Assembly: GCF_900090325.1 (NCBI RefSeq)
Contig: NZ_FMHW01000002.1
Location: 744,001-808,000, forward strand
DNA length: 64,000 nt
Reading direction: 5' to 3'
DNA from: Micromonospora pallida
GTDB lineage: Bacteria > Actinomycetota > Actinomycetes > Mycobacteriales > Micromonosporaceae
Shown here piece by piece: positions 46,001-54,426 of the stretch; the first letter of the stretch is position 1, and every line of letters begins with the position of its first letter. The notes under the pieces are model-generated. The model was not told the DNA's origin and ran no database searches. It saw nothing but the letters and a program-made list of their open reading frames with translations. A program made the position numbers and the translations under genes.

Positions 46001-47185
46001 ACCCTGGCTACCGACGGCGGCAAGAGCGACACCAACGTGCGGTTGTGGGATGTGGCCAGCGGCCAGACCCGCGCCACACTGATCGGCCACACCCAGGGTG
46101 TTACGTCTGTGGTGTTCAGTCCCGACGGGCGCAGCCTCGCCACCGGCGGCCACGACGGCACGGTGGGGTTGTGGGATGTGGCCAGCGGCCAGACCCGCAC
46201 CCTGACCGACCGACATGGCTACGTGGAGTCTGTGGCGTTCAGTCCCGACGGACATACCCTCGGCACCGCCGGGTACGAAGTCGAGGTGCGGTTGTGGGAT
46301 GTGGCCACCGGCCAGACCCGCACCACCCTGCCCGGCGCGCACTTCGTGGTGTTCAGTTCCGACGGGCGCACCATCGCTACCGCCGTCATCAGCGAAGAAG
46401 ACGGGAGGGGGGCGTTGTTGGATGTGGCCACCGGCCAGACCCGCACCACCCTGACCGACGCGGACTTCGTGGCGTTCAGTCCCGACGGGCGCACCATCGC
46501 TACCGGAACCTTCGACGGCAGGGTGCTGTTGTGGGACGTGGCCACCGGACAGATACGCGCCACCCTGACCGTCCACACCGAATTGAGGTCGATAGCGTTC
46601 GGTCCCGACGGACGCACCATCGCTACCGGAACCTTCGACGGCAGGGTGCTGTTGTGGGACGTGGCCACCGGACAGATACGCGCCACCCTGACCGTCCACA
46701 CCGACGACGTGCCAACAGTGGCGTTTAGCCCCGACGGGCGGACCCTCGTCACCAACAGCGCCATTGGAGACGACACAGTGCGGTTGTGGGACGTGGCCAC
46801 CGGCCGGACCCGCACCACCCTGATCGGCCACACCGGCGGCGTCGTGGCAGTGGCGTTCAGCCCCGACGGGCGGACCCTCGCCACCGGCAGCTTCGACGGG
46901 ACGGTGCGGTTGTGGGATGTAGCCACCAGCCTGAACCGCGCCACCCTGACCGTCGACACCGATGGCACAGGAGACCGCGCCACGTCGGTGGCGTTCAGCC
47001 CCGACGGGCGGACCCTCGCCACCGGCGGCTTCACCGGCGCGGTGCGCTTGTGGAGCGTCACACTGCTAGACCCTGCCGCTGCCATCAACAAAATCTGCCA
47101 GGCCACCAACAGGGACCTCACCGACCACGAATACGCGATGTACCTGCCGCCCGGCCAGCAACGTGCAGCCGTCTGCCCCTCCTGA
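43034..47185 (+). CDS. Trypsin-like protease - STAND NTPase - WD40 repeat protein
   Basis: A 1383-residue conflict-system protein. Residues 1-205 are a trypsin-like serine protease with His47 (LVTCAHVVV), Asp89 (EDVAVVRLD) and Ser164 (GFSGGPV). From about 220 comes a STAND NTPase (nSTAND1-like: CPYRGLEAFTAEHAEWFHGR), with Walker A LLGPSGAGKSSL near 257-268 and Walker B RLLLVIDQFEEL. After one membrane helix (about 680-700; LNMVLATLLVVALTAAGLAL) come 14 WD40 repeats to the end, enough for two seven-blade propellers. By analogy the propellers sense an invader signal, the NTPase oligomerises and the protease acts. The repeats are very alike in DNA, suggesting recent duplication or conversion. 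Confidence 0.9.
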   Translation: MDTVEATPASGSDSGRAGAVAQVLDAEGTVAGAGFLVGAGLLVTCAHVVVDAGGGPGKRLRLAFPCLDGAPQVAGQVLAQSWRAPEAEDVAVVRLDSVPTDAQVLGLGTAQGCRGHQVSSFGFPTQAPHGGHYGYGRAGDLLSDRGAGELLQLTDVNDVTTGFSGGPVIDEVTGLVIGMITSISKPDDYQRGIGIAYATPTQTLRRVWPELTEQQVCPYRGLEAFTAEHAEWFHGRTAAVGHVLDVLEGPRRALLLLGPSGAGKSSLVQAGVLPALAAGRLPHSDRWIPVLARPGQDLAAELDRAGLPGVADEPIAVAVDRRLADQPTATRLLLVIDQFEELLTLSATQRADAVRDVLNQLHEAIDSTAALSVVLVMRNDFYPQLAATAPELLRVLKPGQVDVPSTLSTQDLHDIITKPAAAVGLRYQDGLVERIIKDVLRADPDATTSRASITVLPLLELTLEQLWQRRHDGYLTHEEYRRVGEVSGSLATKCDTAIKQLSTTQRSAAQRILTSLVRPADEAHHIPAVRQQRTLDVLRDLADTGDPTSGDQTTGQSADEVLAILTSQRIVTTRTVHAPGPPQDAPGVPVAELVHDTLIRDWGTLRDWVSQDHNFHDWLRRADDKGIRWTNHQNPDDLLHGTDLAEGLDWAKQRRLPHDTTTFLAASHHRQQAGIRRARRLNMVLATLLVVALTAAGLALWQRQTAVAAQREALSRQLAAQSTTLIDVDPDLASLLAVLAYQTSPTTEATASLYDAAGLPLQRRLTGHPSKVLSVVFSPDGRTLASGGEDGVRLWDVATGKTRTTLTDTSNVLSVVFSPDGRTLATVSENGGVRLLDVATGKTRTTLTDTSNVLSVVFSPDGRTLATAGFDGKVRLRDVATGQTLITMTGHTSKVLSVVFSPDGRTLATVSENGGVRLLDVATGQTHTTLISHIDAVFSVAFSPDVRTLATAGLDDRVELWDVATGQTRTTLTGATDNLYAMAFSPDGRTLATDGGKSDTNVRLWDVASGQTRATLIGHTQGVTSVVFSPDGRSLATGGHDGTVGLWDVASGQTRTLTDRHGYVESVAFSPDGHTLGTAGYEVEVRLWDVATGQTRTTLPGAHFVVFSSDGRTIATAVISEEDGRGALLDVATGQTRTTLTDADFVAFSPDGRTIATGTFDGRVLLWDVATGQIRATLTVHTELRSIAFGPDGRTIATGTFDGRVLLWDVATGQIRATLTVHTDDVPTVAFSPDGRTLVTNSAIGDDTVRLWDVATGRTRTTLIGHTGGVVAVAFSPDGRTLATGSFDGTVRLWDVATSLNRATLTVDTDGTGDRATSVAFSPDGRTLATGGFTGAVRLWSVTLLDPAAAINKICQATNRDLTDHEYAMYLPPGQQRAAVCPS

Positions 47186-47487
47186 GTTGCCCCCCGGCAC
47201 CAACCGTTGTGCCGGTCTTGAATGCCGAGGACAGCCGTCATGCTCCTGTTGTTGGGAAGTTCTGCCTCGTCGCGACCATGCTGCCCGGCGCGCACCCGGC
47301 CCTGAGCCGCGGTGTCGCGCTCGTCACCCTTCGCGGTGCAGCCGGATCAGCCGGCCGATGTAACCAAATCTCCGTCGCTGAGCGGGAGCGAGATCGTCAG
47401 CATCGGCGGGTCGCGGTCGCTGTCGAGGTAGAGGGCAATCGTCAGGCCGGTGTCGATGATCGAGGGGATGTCGGCGTGATCCTGGGA
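47186..47487 (-). pseudogene. Spacer with C-terminal relic of an unknown gene
   Basis: The minus strand between about 47480 and 47365 reads IPSIIDTGLTIALYLDSDRD, then PPMLTISLPLSDGDLV and a stop. It looks like the end of a real protein truncated by the IS5 fragment. The family is not recognised. The rest of the spacer shows no feature. Confidence 0.35.
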
Positions 47488-48059
47488 CGCTCAACTACCA
47501 GCTCACCGGCCTCGTCCGCGACCACCACGGCCGCACCATCGCACCCACAGCGGCCATCATGGACAGCCAGAGCGTGAAGACCTCCACCAACGTGCCACTG
47601 TCCACCCAGGGCACCGACGCCGGCAAGAGGATCGTCGGCCGCAAACGCGGCATCATCACCGACACCCTCGGCCTGCTCCTCGCCGTCATCGTCACCGCCG
47701 CCAGCGTCAGCGACAACACCATCGGCATGAACCTGCTCGACCAGGCCACCGCCACCTACCCCACCCTGACCAAGACCTGGGTCGACGCCGGATTCAAGAA
47801 CCGCGTCGTCGAACACGGCGCCCACCTCGGCGTCGACGTCGAGATCGTCACCAAGGACCCGCAGGTCAAGGGCTTCAGCGTGGTCAAACGGCGATGGGTC
47901 GTCGAACGCACCCTCGGCTGGCTCATGCATCACCGCCGACTCGTCCGCGACTACGAAGCCCGACCCGACAACTCGGCCAGCATGATCACCATCGCCATGA
48001 TCGACAACCTCGCCAAACGCCTCACCACCGAAACCACCCCAACCTGGCGAGATGGTTAA
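47488..48059 (+). pseudogene. IS5 family transposase, N-terminus missing
   Basis: About 190 residues of an IS5 transposase: LTGLVRDHHGRTIAPTAAIM, the catalytic MDSQSVKTS, VDAGFKNRVVEHG and RRWVVERTLGWLMHHRRLVR. The first third is absent, and the preceding sequence belongs to another gene relic, so this is an inactive remnant. It differs clearly from the complete IS5 copy at 41 kb. Confidence 0.85.
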
Positions 48060-48421
48060 ACCATCATAACACACAAAGTACGTGAATCAGACGTCCTCTG
48101 AGTGCTCTGACCGGCGAACAGCACCCGCTCCTGAGCGGGGTCACGACGGTGTCTCCAAAGCGGACACCCTCCGCTCGGACTACGCAGCCCGACCGGGCGA
48201 GTCGTCCGCTTGGGTTCTTCAGCGGAAACTAGGCCACTCCGACGGGCACCGGCCACACCCGAGGGCGGTGGGGTGCCCCAACCAGCAGGCCACCGACGTT
48301 CGGGCCCGACACTCAATGGACGACAGGGCAGAACGGCAGATTGGTGATGTAACGCTGGGGGAAGGGCGCCGCCGGTGGGGTGAGGACCACGCCCTCTGGC
48401 TGGGTGGCACCACCCCCCTGA
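48060..48421. other. Intergenic region with no recognised feature
   Basis: Open frames here lack codon bias, ribosome sites and family motifs. The region separates the IS5 remnant from the terminator of the KGG-ATPase operon. Confidence 0.4.
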
Positions 48422-48475
48422 TCCCGCCCGGTCACGAGGACTACGGGAGTGCGTGGCCCTCGTGACCGGGCGGGA
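48422..48475. terminator. 18-bp perfect inverted repeat at the end of the fxsC-ATPase operon
   Basis: Arms 48422-48439 (TCCCGCCCGGTCACGAGG) and 48458-48475 pair perfectly around 18 bases. A third direct copy of TCCCGCCCGGTCAC occurs at 48492-48505. The stop codon of the ATPase-TIR frame lies inside. Confidence 0.6.
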
Positions 48476-49894
48476 ACATCCCCCCTTTGTGTCCCGCCCG
48501 GTCACCTCGAGGGCGTTCCTCATGGTGGGTGAGCAGCCGCACCAGCCGTTCGACCGCCTCGTCGGCGGCCAGCTCGTGCAGCGACACCCAACTGCCGGGC
48601 GGTGCGTCCGGCGACGGCAGGCTGTCGTCCACGTACACGGTCAACCCGGTGCCGGCCCGGCGCGGATCGGTCAGCTCGCCGTCGACCATGCGGTAGGCCC
48701 GGGAGACCAGGGTGACCTCGCGGGTCACGGTGCCCGGGCGTACCGGCGCCGGCTCGGCCACCTCCGCGACGACCACCCGTAGTTCGACGCCGGTCAGGAC
48801 GGGCTGTACCCACTCAGCCCAGGCGGTGTCCTCGGGATGTGCCGCAGCACGACGAGCTCGTCGGCGACGGCGGGCTTGCGTTCGAACCGGGCGACCGTGC
48901 GGCGGCGCAGCGCCTCGTCCATCCGGGGCAGCGCCCTGATCCGCCCGCCGGTGATGTAACTGGTCAGCGTCTCGTACGCGGACAGCAGGGTGGTCCTGCC
49001 GCCCGGTAGGTCGCCGAAGGTGGCCAGCGTCTCCTCGTACGCGTAGTAGGCCCGGTAGGGGACCCCGACGGTGTGCCAGTACTCTCGCCGCTCCGCGTCG
49101 GTCATCCCGCCCGGCAAGCCGGCGAAGCGCTGCATCGCCACCGCCCGGCCGGCCTGTGCCTTGCTCATCTCCCTCTCCTCCACCCGCATCGGCACCGGCA
49201 GCACCCTCCGGGCCCGGCGGCCCTCGTAGCAGCGGACCCGGGCGGCGACCGTGGCGGCACCGTCGATGCCTTGGTCGCTCAGAGTGAAGCAGTTGACCAG
49301 CACGTCCGGCAGGTGGATGGTGCAGATATCGACGATGTCGCTGATCCCGGTTCGACTGTCGATCAGCGTCCAGTCGTAGTGCCGCTTCATGTCCTCCCGC
49401 AGGAAGTCGAAGAAGAGCGCGCCGCCCAGCCGGTTGTAGAAGTTGTCCCAGTCGAGGCCGGTGACGCTGGTCGCGTAGTCCGGGTTGTGCCGGCCCGCGA
49501 GCAGCAGGTCCAGGCTGCCGCCGCCGGGAAACTCCCAGCCGACCGAGAAGGCGTACTTCCGCGCGCTCGCCATATGCCGGTGCCAGTCGCCGGGCCGGAA
49601 CTCCACCGCTCGGAGCCGCCCGGCGTCCTCGGCTTCCCAAAGACGCTTCAGGTTCGCCGACTCGTACTCGAGGATCAGGTTCATCACGCCACCGGTGGAG
49701 GCGACCTGGTCGGGGTCGAGGAAGGGGGCGTAGAACCGGTGCAGGCCCGGCGATTCCAGGTCCCAGTCGGCGACGAGGACCCGCTGGCCGTTGGCGGCGA
49801 GGATCCAGGCCGTGTTGGCCAGCGCCATCGTCCGCCCGGTGCCGCCCTTGTACGAGTAAAAGGTGACGACCTGGCCGTCGCGCTCGTCCGTCAT
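48441..49894 (-). pseudogene. KGGVGR-type P-loop ATPase with C-terminal TIR-like part, one frame break
   Basis: ParA/MinD-like ATPase with variant Walker A YSYKGGTGRTMALA (about residues 13-26), then VADWDLESPGLHRFY and the Walker B-like TLIDSRTGISDI. The ATG at 49894 has GAGGGG upstream and overlaps the fxsC stop (ATGA). The ATPase frame stops at 48794, but its end VVLRHIP continues in the -1 frame as EDTAWAEWVQPVLTGVELRV to 48441, a TIR-like start. One missing base in GGG at 48834-48836 explains this. These ATPases accompany FxsC proteins in FxSxx-COOH loci; their role is unknown. The frame break may be a sequencing error. Confidence 0.75.
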
Positions 49895-50696
49895 CGATCG
49901 TCCCCTCGTCGCCGCTGGTCCGGTGGGTCGTCGGGCGCAGGCTCGGCCGGGGCGTCCCCGGACCGTCCTGCGATAGAACGGGCAGTCGGCGATCGCCAGC
50001 GCGTGCCGCCCGGCGAACGGGCGCCACCGTCGCCCGGCGGAGCCGGCCAGGGCGGTCACCACCAGCGCCGGGTCGCCCGGGTCGTCGAGACGGGCCGGCA
50101 CCGACGGGTGCGGCCCGCGACGGGCGCAGCGGTGCGGTCTGGGCCACCGCCACGATCCGCTCGGCCAGGACACCGAGCACCAGGTCGTACTGCCGGCGGT
50201 AGGCGGTGAGCTTGCACAGCGCCCGCAGCCCGTGCTCCGCATACTCGGCGGGGCCACCGATCACGTCGACCGCCTGCGCCATCTCCGGCCGGTCGTCCCA
50301 GGGCGGGAAGGGAATCCACAGCACCGGCAGGACGTGCCGGTCGGTGTCGCCCGGGCACAGCCGCTCGAGCCGGGATCCGAACGCGTCCCGTTCGCCGACC
50401 GCCCAGGCGTTGCTGAAGTAGTTCGGTGAGTAGAGCGGGACCAACACGTGGACCACACTCAGTGCGTCGGTGAGTGACTGCTTCAGAGTCGCCCCGGGCG
50501 CGAGCCCGTCGATGAATCTGGTGTCCAGGTCGTCCTGGCGGGCGCCGCGCTGCACGGCGGCGTTGATGTCCTGAAAGAACCGGGCCACCCAGAAGTCGGT
50601 GTCCGGTCGGGCCGCCGCCGACAGCGGCACCGAATGGGCGTAGCTGAGGAAGAAGTACGTCTCCCGGCCGGCGCGGGGAGTGTCAGTCCACCTCAT
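49891..50696 (-). pseudogene. fxsC: TIR-like FxsC protein, frame broken
   Basis: The first 195 residues are a clear FxsC protein: YFFLSYAHSVPLSA, DFWVARFFQDINAAV, LVPLYSPNYFSNAWAVGERD and VLPVLWIPFPPWDD. FxsC is a TIR-like component of FxSxx-COOH systems. Near 50110 the coding pattern moves to a second frame (ARLDDPGDPALVVTALAG, RRWRPFAG), and near 49955 to a third that ends PDDPPDQRRRGDDR with TGA overlapping the ATPase start. No frame alone gives a natural end. Two indels (real or sequencing errors) are the simplest reading. Start at 50696 has GAGGGGG upstream. Confidence 0.7.
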
Positions 50697-50834
50697 TCCC
50701 GGCCCCCTCGAACCGCTCGCCGAGTTCCTCGATGTGCGTCCATCGAAACACGTCCTCGCGACACATCGCACCCGTCCGGTGCGGGACGCCCTAGCTACAT
50801 GGCAGTAGCGGCAGCGGCACAGATCGACAGATGA

Positions 50835-51635
50835 TCACCTTGTGTGCCGGTGGTCGCTCATCCACCGGCCGGCGAAATCGACCGCTACCCGGATTTCGAA
50901 CAGTCGCCCCGTGCCGGCACCGACCGGTCCGCGTCGGACTGATGGCAGGGCATCCAGCGCCACGCCTATCCGCGTAAAGTCCGAGTCGTTCATGTCCAGG
51001 CCTTGGAAGTCGCGCCGGACCCGTCGGCCCGCATCGTCGAGGGTGTAGCAGCGATACGGGCGCCACGCGGGCCGCCGGACGAGCCGGTACTCAGCGAGGT
51101 GAAACGCCGTGCAGGCGGCGTAGCCGACGCCGAGCAACAGGACGAGGGCGTCAGCGGCGTACAGGGCGCCGAGCGGGGACCGCTCGCCCAAGTGGCACTC
51201 CAGGTCGTGTACGCCAATCAACTCCGCGGCGTCCGGACCGAGTGCGGCGAACGACGTCTGCGGATGCCGGCTGCGCAGCGCGCCCGGTTGCCGGCGGACG
51301 TGCTCGGCCAGCGCGCCCATGCCCTCCGACGGGCTGTGTTCGGGGCGGAACGGCGGAATGCTCGCCTCGACCTCGGTCGCCTCGCGAGCGCTCAGGCCGG
51401 CGGTGTGGGCCCGGAAGGCCGGCGAGGTGATCGAGTTGCCCGCAGTCTGCGCTGGCACCACGACCGTCCCGGCATCCCCCAGCACGTCACGCAGCGCAGC
51501 GAGCACCGTCACCGGACCTCCCGCCACCGGCCCCATCCGACGCAGCGACGCGTGCACCAACACGGAGCGGCCCTCGGTCAGGCCAACAGCCCGCAGTTCG
51601 GCGGCCAGCCCAGCACGGTCGATCGGCTCTGTCAT
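50835..51635 (-). CDS. AAC(3) family N-acetyltransferase
   Basis: A 266-residue protein of the aminoglycoside 3-N-acetyltransferase fold: SVLVHASLRRMGPVAGGPVT (about residues 20-39), GTVVVPAQTAGNS, the RSRHPQTSFAALGP block and LLLGVGYAACTAFHLAEY. Members acetylate aminoglycosides with acetyl-CoA, but many genomic AAC(3)-like proteins have other substrates. Its place upstream of fxsC in the same orientation suggests a job in the FxSxx-COOH locus, perhaps modification or self-protection. That link is inferred. The ATG at 51635 follows AAGGTGG; an in-frame start seven codons earlier is less likely. Confidence 0.82.
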   Translation of the reverse strand: MTEPIDRAGLAAELRAVGLTEGRSVLVHASLRRMGPVAGGPVTVLAALRDVLGDAGTVVVPAQTAGNSITSPAFRAHTAGLSAREATEVEASIPPFRPEHSPSEGMGALAEHVRRQPGALRSRHPQTSFAALGPDAAELIGVHDLECHLGERSPLGALYAADALVLLLGVGYAACTAFHLAEYRLVRRPAWRPYRCYTLDDAGRRVRRDFQGLDMNDSDFTRIGVALDALPSVRRGPVGAGTGRLFEIRVAVDFAGRWMSDHRHTR

Positions 51636-52108
51636 CCCAACCACCTTGGCACACAACCCTCAGGCGCACCGGCGCGCTGCACCTGCCACAATGGTCTGAC
51701 TTCTTGCAGTCTTAAGATCACCGAAGGTAAGCTGTCGGCGTTCACGGGGACCTGGGCGCCTGCCAAATATCCATTAGTTGAACGGTCCGGTGTACGAGAA
51801 GGAGTCGTCGTGCGCGGTGGCATGAATGACCCCCGGAGCGTTGCGCACGGGCAGTTGGACGGATCTCGTGACACGCCCTTGACGAGGGCCGTGATCGGCC
51901 ACCGCAGATCGGCCGGACGTTCCTGGTTTCGCCTGCCAGAAACGGCTGACCCAAGGCGGCGCATCGGCTGTACGCCGTTCGGCTTGGCGATCTAGTTCGG
52001 TGACGATCGCCCTCCAGGACGCATCGCATCACTCTCGCGGCTCGACGCCACCTCACCACACGACAGGACCGGTAGGGCCGGGTGCGGTGACCCCCTTGGG
52101 CGGTGGCC
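51636..52108. other. Divergent intergenic region between AAC(3) and STAND-TPR genes
   Basis: About 470 bases with no supported gene; short open frames here lack family motifs and codon bias. It must hold the promoters for both divergent genes. An AT-richer patch around 51700-51780 (TTCTTGCAGTCTTAAGATC) is the best promoter candidate. Confidence 0.4.
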
Positions 52109-54382
52109 ATGACCGAGGTTGAGCAGCCGGCCCCGGGTGTTCGGCTCGGCAGTGGCCAGGGACTGCAGGTTGGCTCCGGCAACGTCCAGCACAACCACTT
52201 CCACCACCGGTCACCCGCGGTCAACTGGCCGGTGCAGGTGGGAGTGGTGCCGCCTGAAGCCGACTGCTACCAGCCCCGCCGGCTGATCCACGGCCTGAAT
52301 GGGGCGTCGCAAACGCTCGTCCTGTCCGGACTCGGCGGAGTGGGCAAGACGCAGTTGGCGGCCAAGGTGGCCAACGAAGCGTGGGCTGCGGAAGAGGTTG
52401 ATCTCCTGCTATGGGCGACCGCCTCGACTCGGGACGCGGTCGTCGCTGCCTATGTGCAGGCAGCCGCTGCGGTTGGCGCAGCAGCGGGCGATGAAGGGGA
52501 GAGGGCGGCCATCGCGCTACTCGCCTGGCTTCAGCGTACGGACCGACGATGGTTGGTCGTGCTCGACGACATCGCCGCACCAGGTGACCTGCGGGGCTGG
52601 TGGCCGCCGAGGTCGCCCGTGGGGCGGGTGCTGTTTACCACCCGGCGTCGTGACGCCGCGATGACCTCACGAAGTCGAGAAATGATCATGGTCGAGCTCT
52701 TTACGCCCACAGAGGCGACGCAGTACCTGCAATGCAAGCTCGGTTCACTCGCCGCCGACGAAGAGGCGGCAGGTAGGTTGGCAGAGGATGTCGGCTACCT
52801 TCCTCTGGCGCTCGCGCAGGCGGCCGCATTCATGATCGATCGCGGCCTCGATTGCGCCGCCTACCGGCGGCGTTTTGCCGACCGCAAACATCGGCTGATG
52901 GATCTGACGCCCGAGAGCGACCTGCTCCCCGACGACCAGTCCATGAACATCGCAACGACCTGGTCCATATCCGTGGAGTTGGCGAATCAACTGCGCCCTG
53001 TGGGCCTGGCCGGCCTAGTGCTCAACATCCTCAGCCTGATGGATCCCAACGGTGTACCAGTGGCTGTGCTCACCACTGAACCTGTCCTCGACAGCCTCTC
53101 CACCGCTCGCTCGGAGGCCGTAGACGCCGACATGGTGCTGGACGCGCTGCACGCCCTGAATCGGCTCAGCCTGATCACCTACCGAACGACACGTCCCATC
53201 CGGGTACACGCGCTGGTCCAACGTGCTACCCGTGAACAGCTCGGGGCGCAACTCGATGAGACGGTCCGTATCGCGGCGGATGCTCTGTACCAGGCATGGC
53301 CCTACAACGAACGCGACCATGACCTTGTTCAGCTCCTCCGGGCCAACGCCGCGAGCGTGGAGGCCCACGGTGTGACTCATCACCGGCAAGTCCTGCTCGA
53401 CGACAGCACTGGCGGGCACCCCCTGCTGCTCCGCGCAGGCACCAGCCTCGGACGTGCGGGTCGCGTCGAAGCGGCGGTCCGTTACTTCGAACGCCTCCGC
53501 GCGTTGGCCACCGCCCAGCTCGGACAGGATCACCCGTCCTTGTTGCAGACCCGCCACGAAATCGCTTACTGGCGTGGCGAATCTGGCGAGTTCACTGCGG
53601 CCGCCCGCGCCTTCGAAGAGCTCGCCCGAGAGCGGGAGGCCATCCTCGGCGCGGACCACCCCGAGACCCTGGCGGCCCATTTCCAGCATGCGCTGTGGCG
53701 CGGCGAGGCCGGCGACGCGCAGGGCGCCCTTGAGGCCTTCGAGCGCCTGCTGCCCGACTACCATCGGGTCATCGGTCCCGAGCATGTGGACACCCTGCGG
53801 CTACGGTCACGGCTCGCATATGTGCGCGGGGAGAGTGGAGATGCGCCCGGGGCGGTGTCGGCGTTCCGGGAGCTGCTCGCCGACCGCTTGCGTCTGATCG
53901 GCCCCGACGACCGCGACACTCTGGCGGCCCGGCACCTGGTGGCCCGCTGGCAGGCGATCGCCGGCGACCCGCAGGGAGCCGCCGAGGCCACCCGGGAGCT
54001 GGTGGTCGACGGCATTCGGGTGCTGGGTCCCGACCATCCGGACACCTTCCACTTCCGGCACAGCCTCGCCCGATGGCGCGGCTTCTCCGGAGACATAGCA
54101 GGTGCCCTCGCCGACTTCGCGCAATTACTCAAAGACCGTACTCGCGTGCTGGGACCGGACCACCCGTACACTCTGGCGACCCGATACCAGATTGCCCGCT
54201 GGACCGGTGAGGCAGGTGATCGTTCCGGAGCGGCGCACCTGTTCCGGCAACTGGTGACCGATCGGGAACGTGTACTCGGTCCCGACCACCCGGACACACG
54301 CAACGCGCGCAACAACCTGGCCTACTGGCGCGGCGAGATCGACGAACTGCCAGCGGAGACCAGGAGAAGATCCGACCATTGA
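52109..54382 (+). CDS. NB-ARC/STAND NTPase with TPR repeats (FxsT-like) and N-terminal amyloid-like motif
   Basis: A 757-residue NLR-like protein. Residues 18-31 are GLQVGSGNVQHNHF, a G-x-Q-V-G-x-G-N-x-Q repeat-type motif. An NB-ARC NTPase follows (about 60-330), with P-loop LVLSGLGGVGKTQLA, Walker B RRWLVVLDDIAAP and GLPL-like LPLALAQAAAFMI. From about 430 come seven or so TPR units of the DHPxTL type (GPDHPDTFHFRHSLARWRG). It resembles the TPR proteins of FxSxx-COOH systems (FxsT). NLRs of this design use the short N-terminal motif to nucleate a partner carrying the same motif. The membrane protein at 54427-54843 carries it. ATG 52109 is preferred to GTG 52103. Confidence 0.85.
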   Translation: MTEVEQPAPGVRLGSGQGLQVGSGNVQHNHFHHRSPAVNWPVQVGVVPPEADCYQPRRLIHGLNGASQTLVLSGLGGVGKTQLAAKVANEAWAAEEVDLLLWATASTRDAVVAAYVQAAAAVGAAAGDEGERAAIALLAWLQRTDRRWLVVLDDIAAPGDLRGWWPPRSPVGRVLFTTRRRDAAMTSRSREMIMVELFTPTEATQYLQCKLGSLAADEEAAGRLAEDVGYLPLALAQAAAFMIDRGLDCAAYRRRFADRKHRLMDLTPESDLLPDDQSMNIATTWSISVELANQLRPVGLAGLVLNILSLMDPNGVPVAVLTTEPVLDSLSTARSEAVDADMVLDALHALNRLSLITYRTTRPIRVHALVQRATREQLGAQLDETVRIAADALYQAWPYNERDHDLVQLLRANAASVEAHGVTHHRQVLLDDSTGGHPLLLRAGTSLGRAGRVEAAVRYFERLRALATAQLGQDHPSLLQTRHEIAYWRGESGEFTAAARAFEELAREREAILGADHPETLAAHFQHALWRGEAGDAQGALEAFERLLPDYHRVIGPEHVDTLRLRSRLAYVRGESGDAPGAVSAFRELLADRLRLIGPDDRDTLAARHLVARWQAIAGDPQGAAEATRELVVDGIRVLGPDHPDTFHFRHSLARWRGFSGDIAGALADFAQLLKDRTRVLGPDHPYTLATRYQIARWTGEAGDRSGAAHLFRQLVTDRERVLGPDHPDTRNARNNLAYWRGEIDELPAETRRRSDH

Positions 54383-54426
54383 CCAGCAGCGGCCGGCGCC
54401 GGAGGGCATCATGGACGGCTGCACGG

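Noticed and set aside
45330..47060. CRISPR-like array, because of regularly spaced repeats
   Set aside because: The repeats are in frame, about 120 bases apart and encode WD40 blades; there is no spacer-repeat structure or cas gene.
48060..48523. Minus-strand 155-codon frame after the ATPase operon
   Set aside because: Arg/Pro/Gly-rich, overlaps the terminator hairpin, and has no motif or ribosome site.
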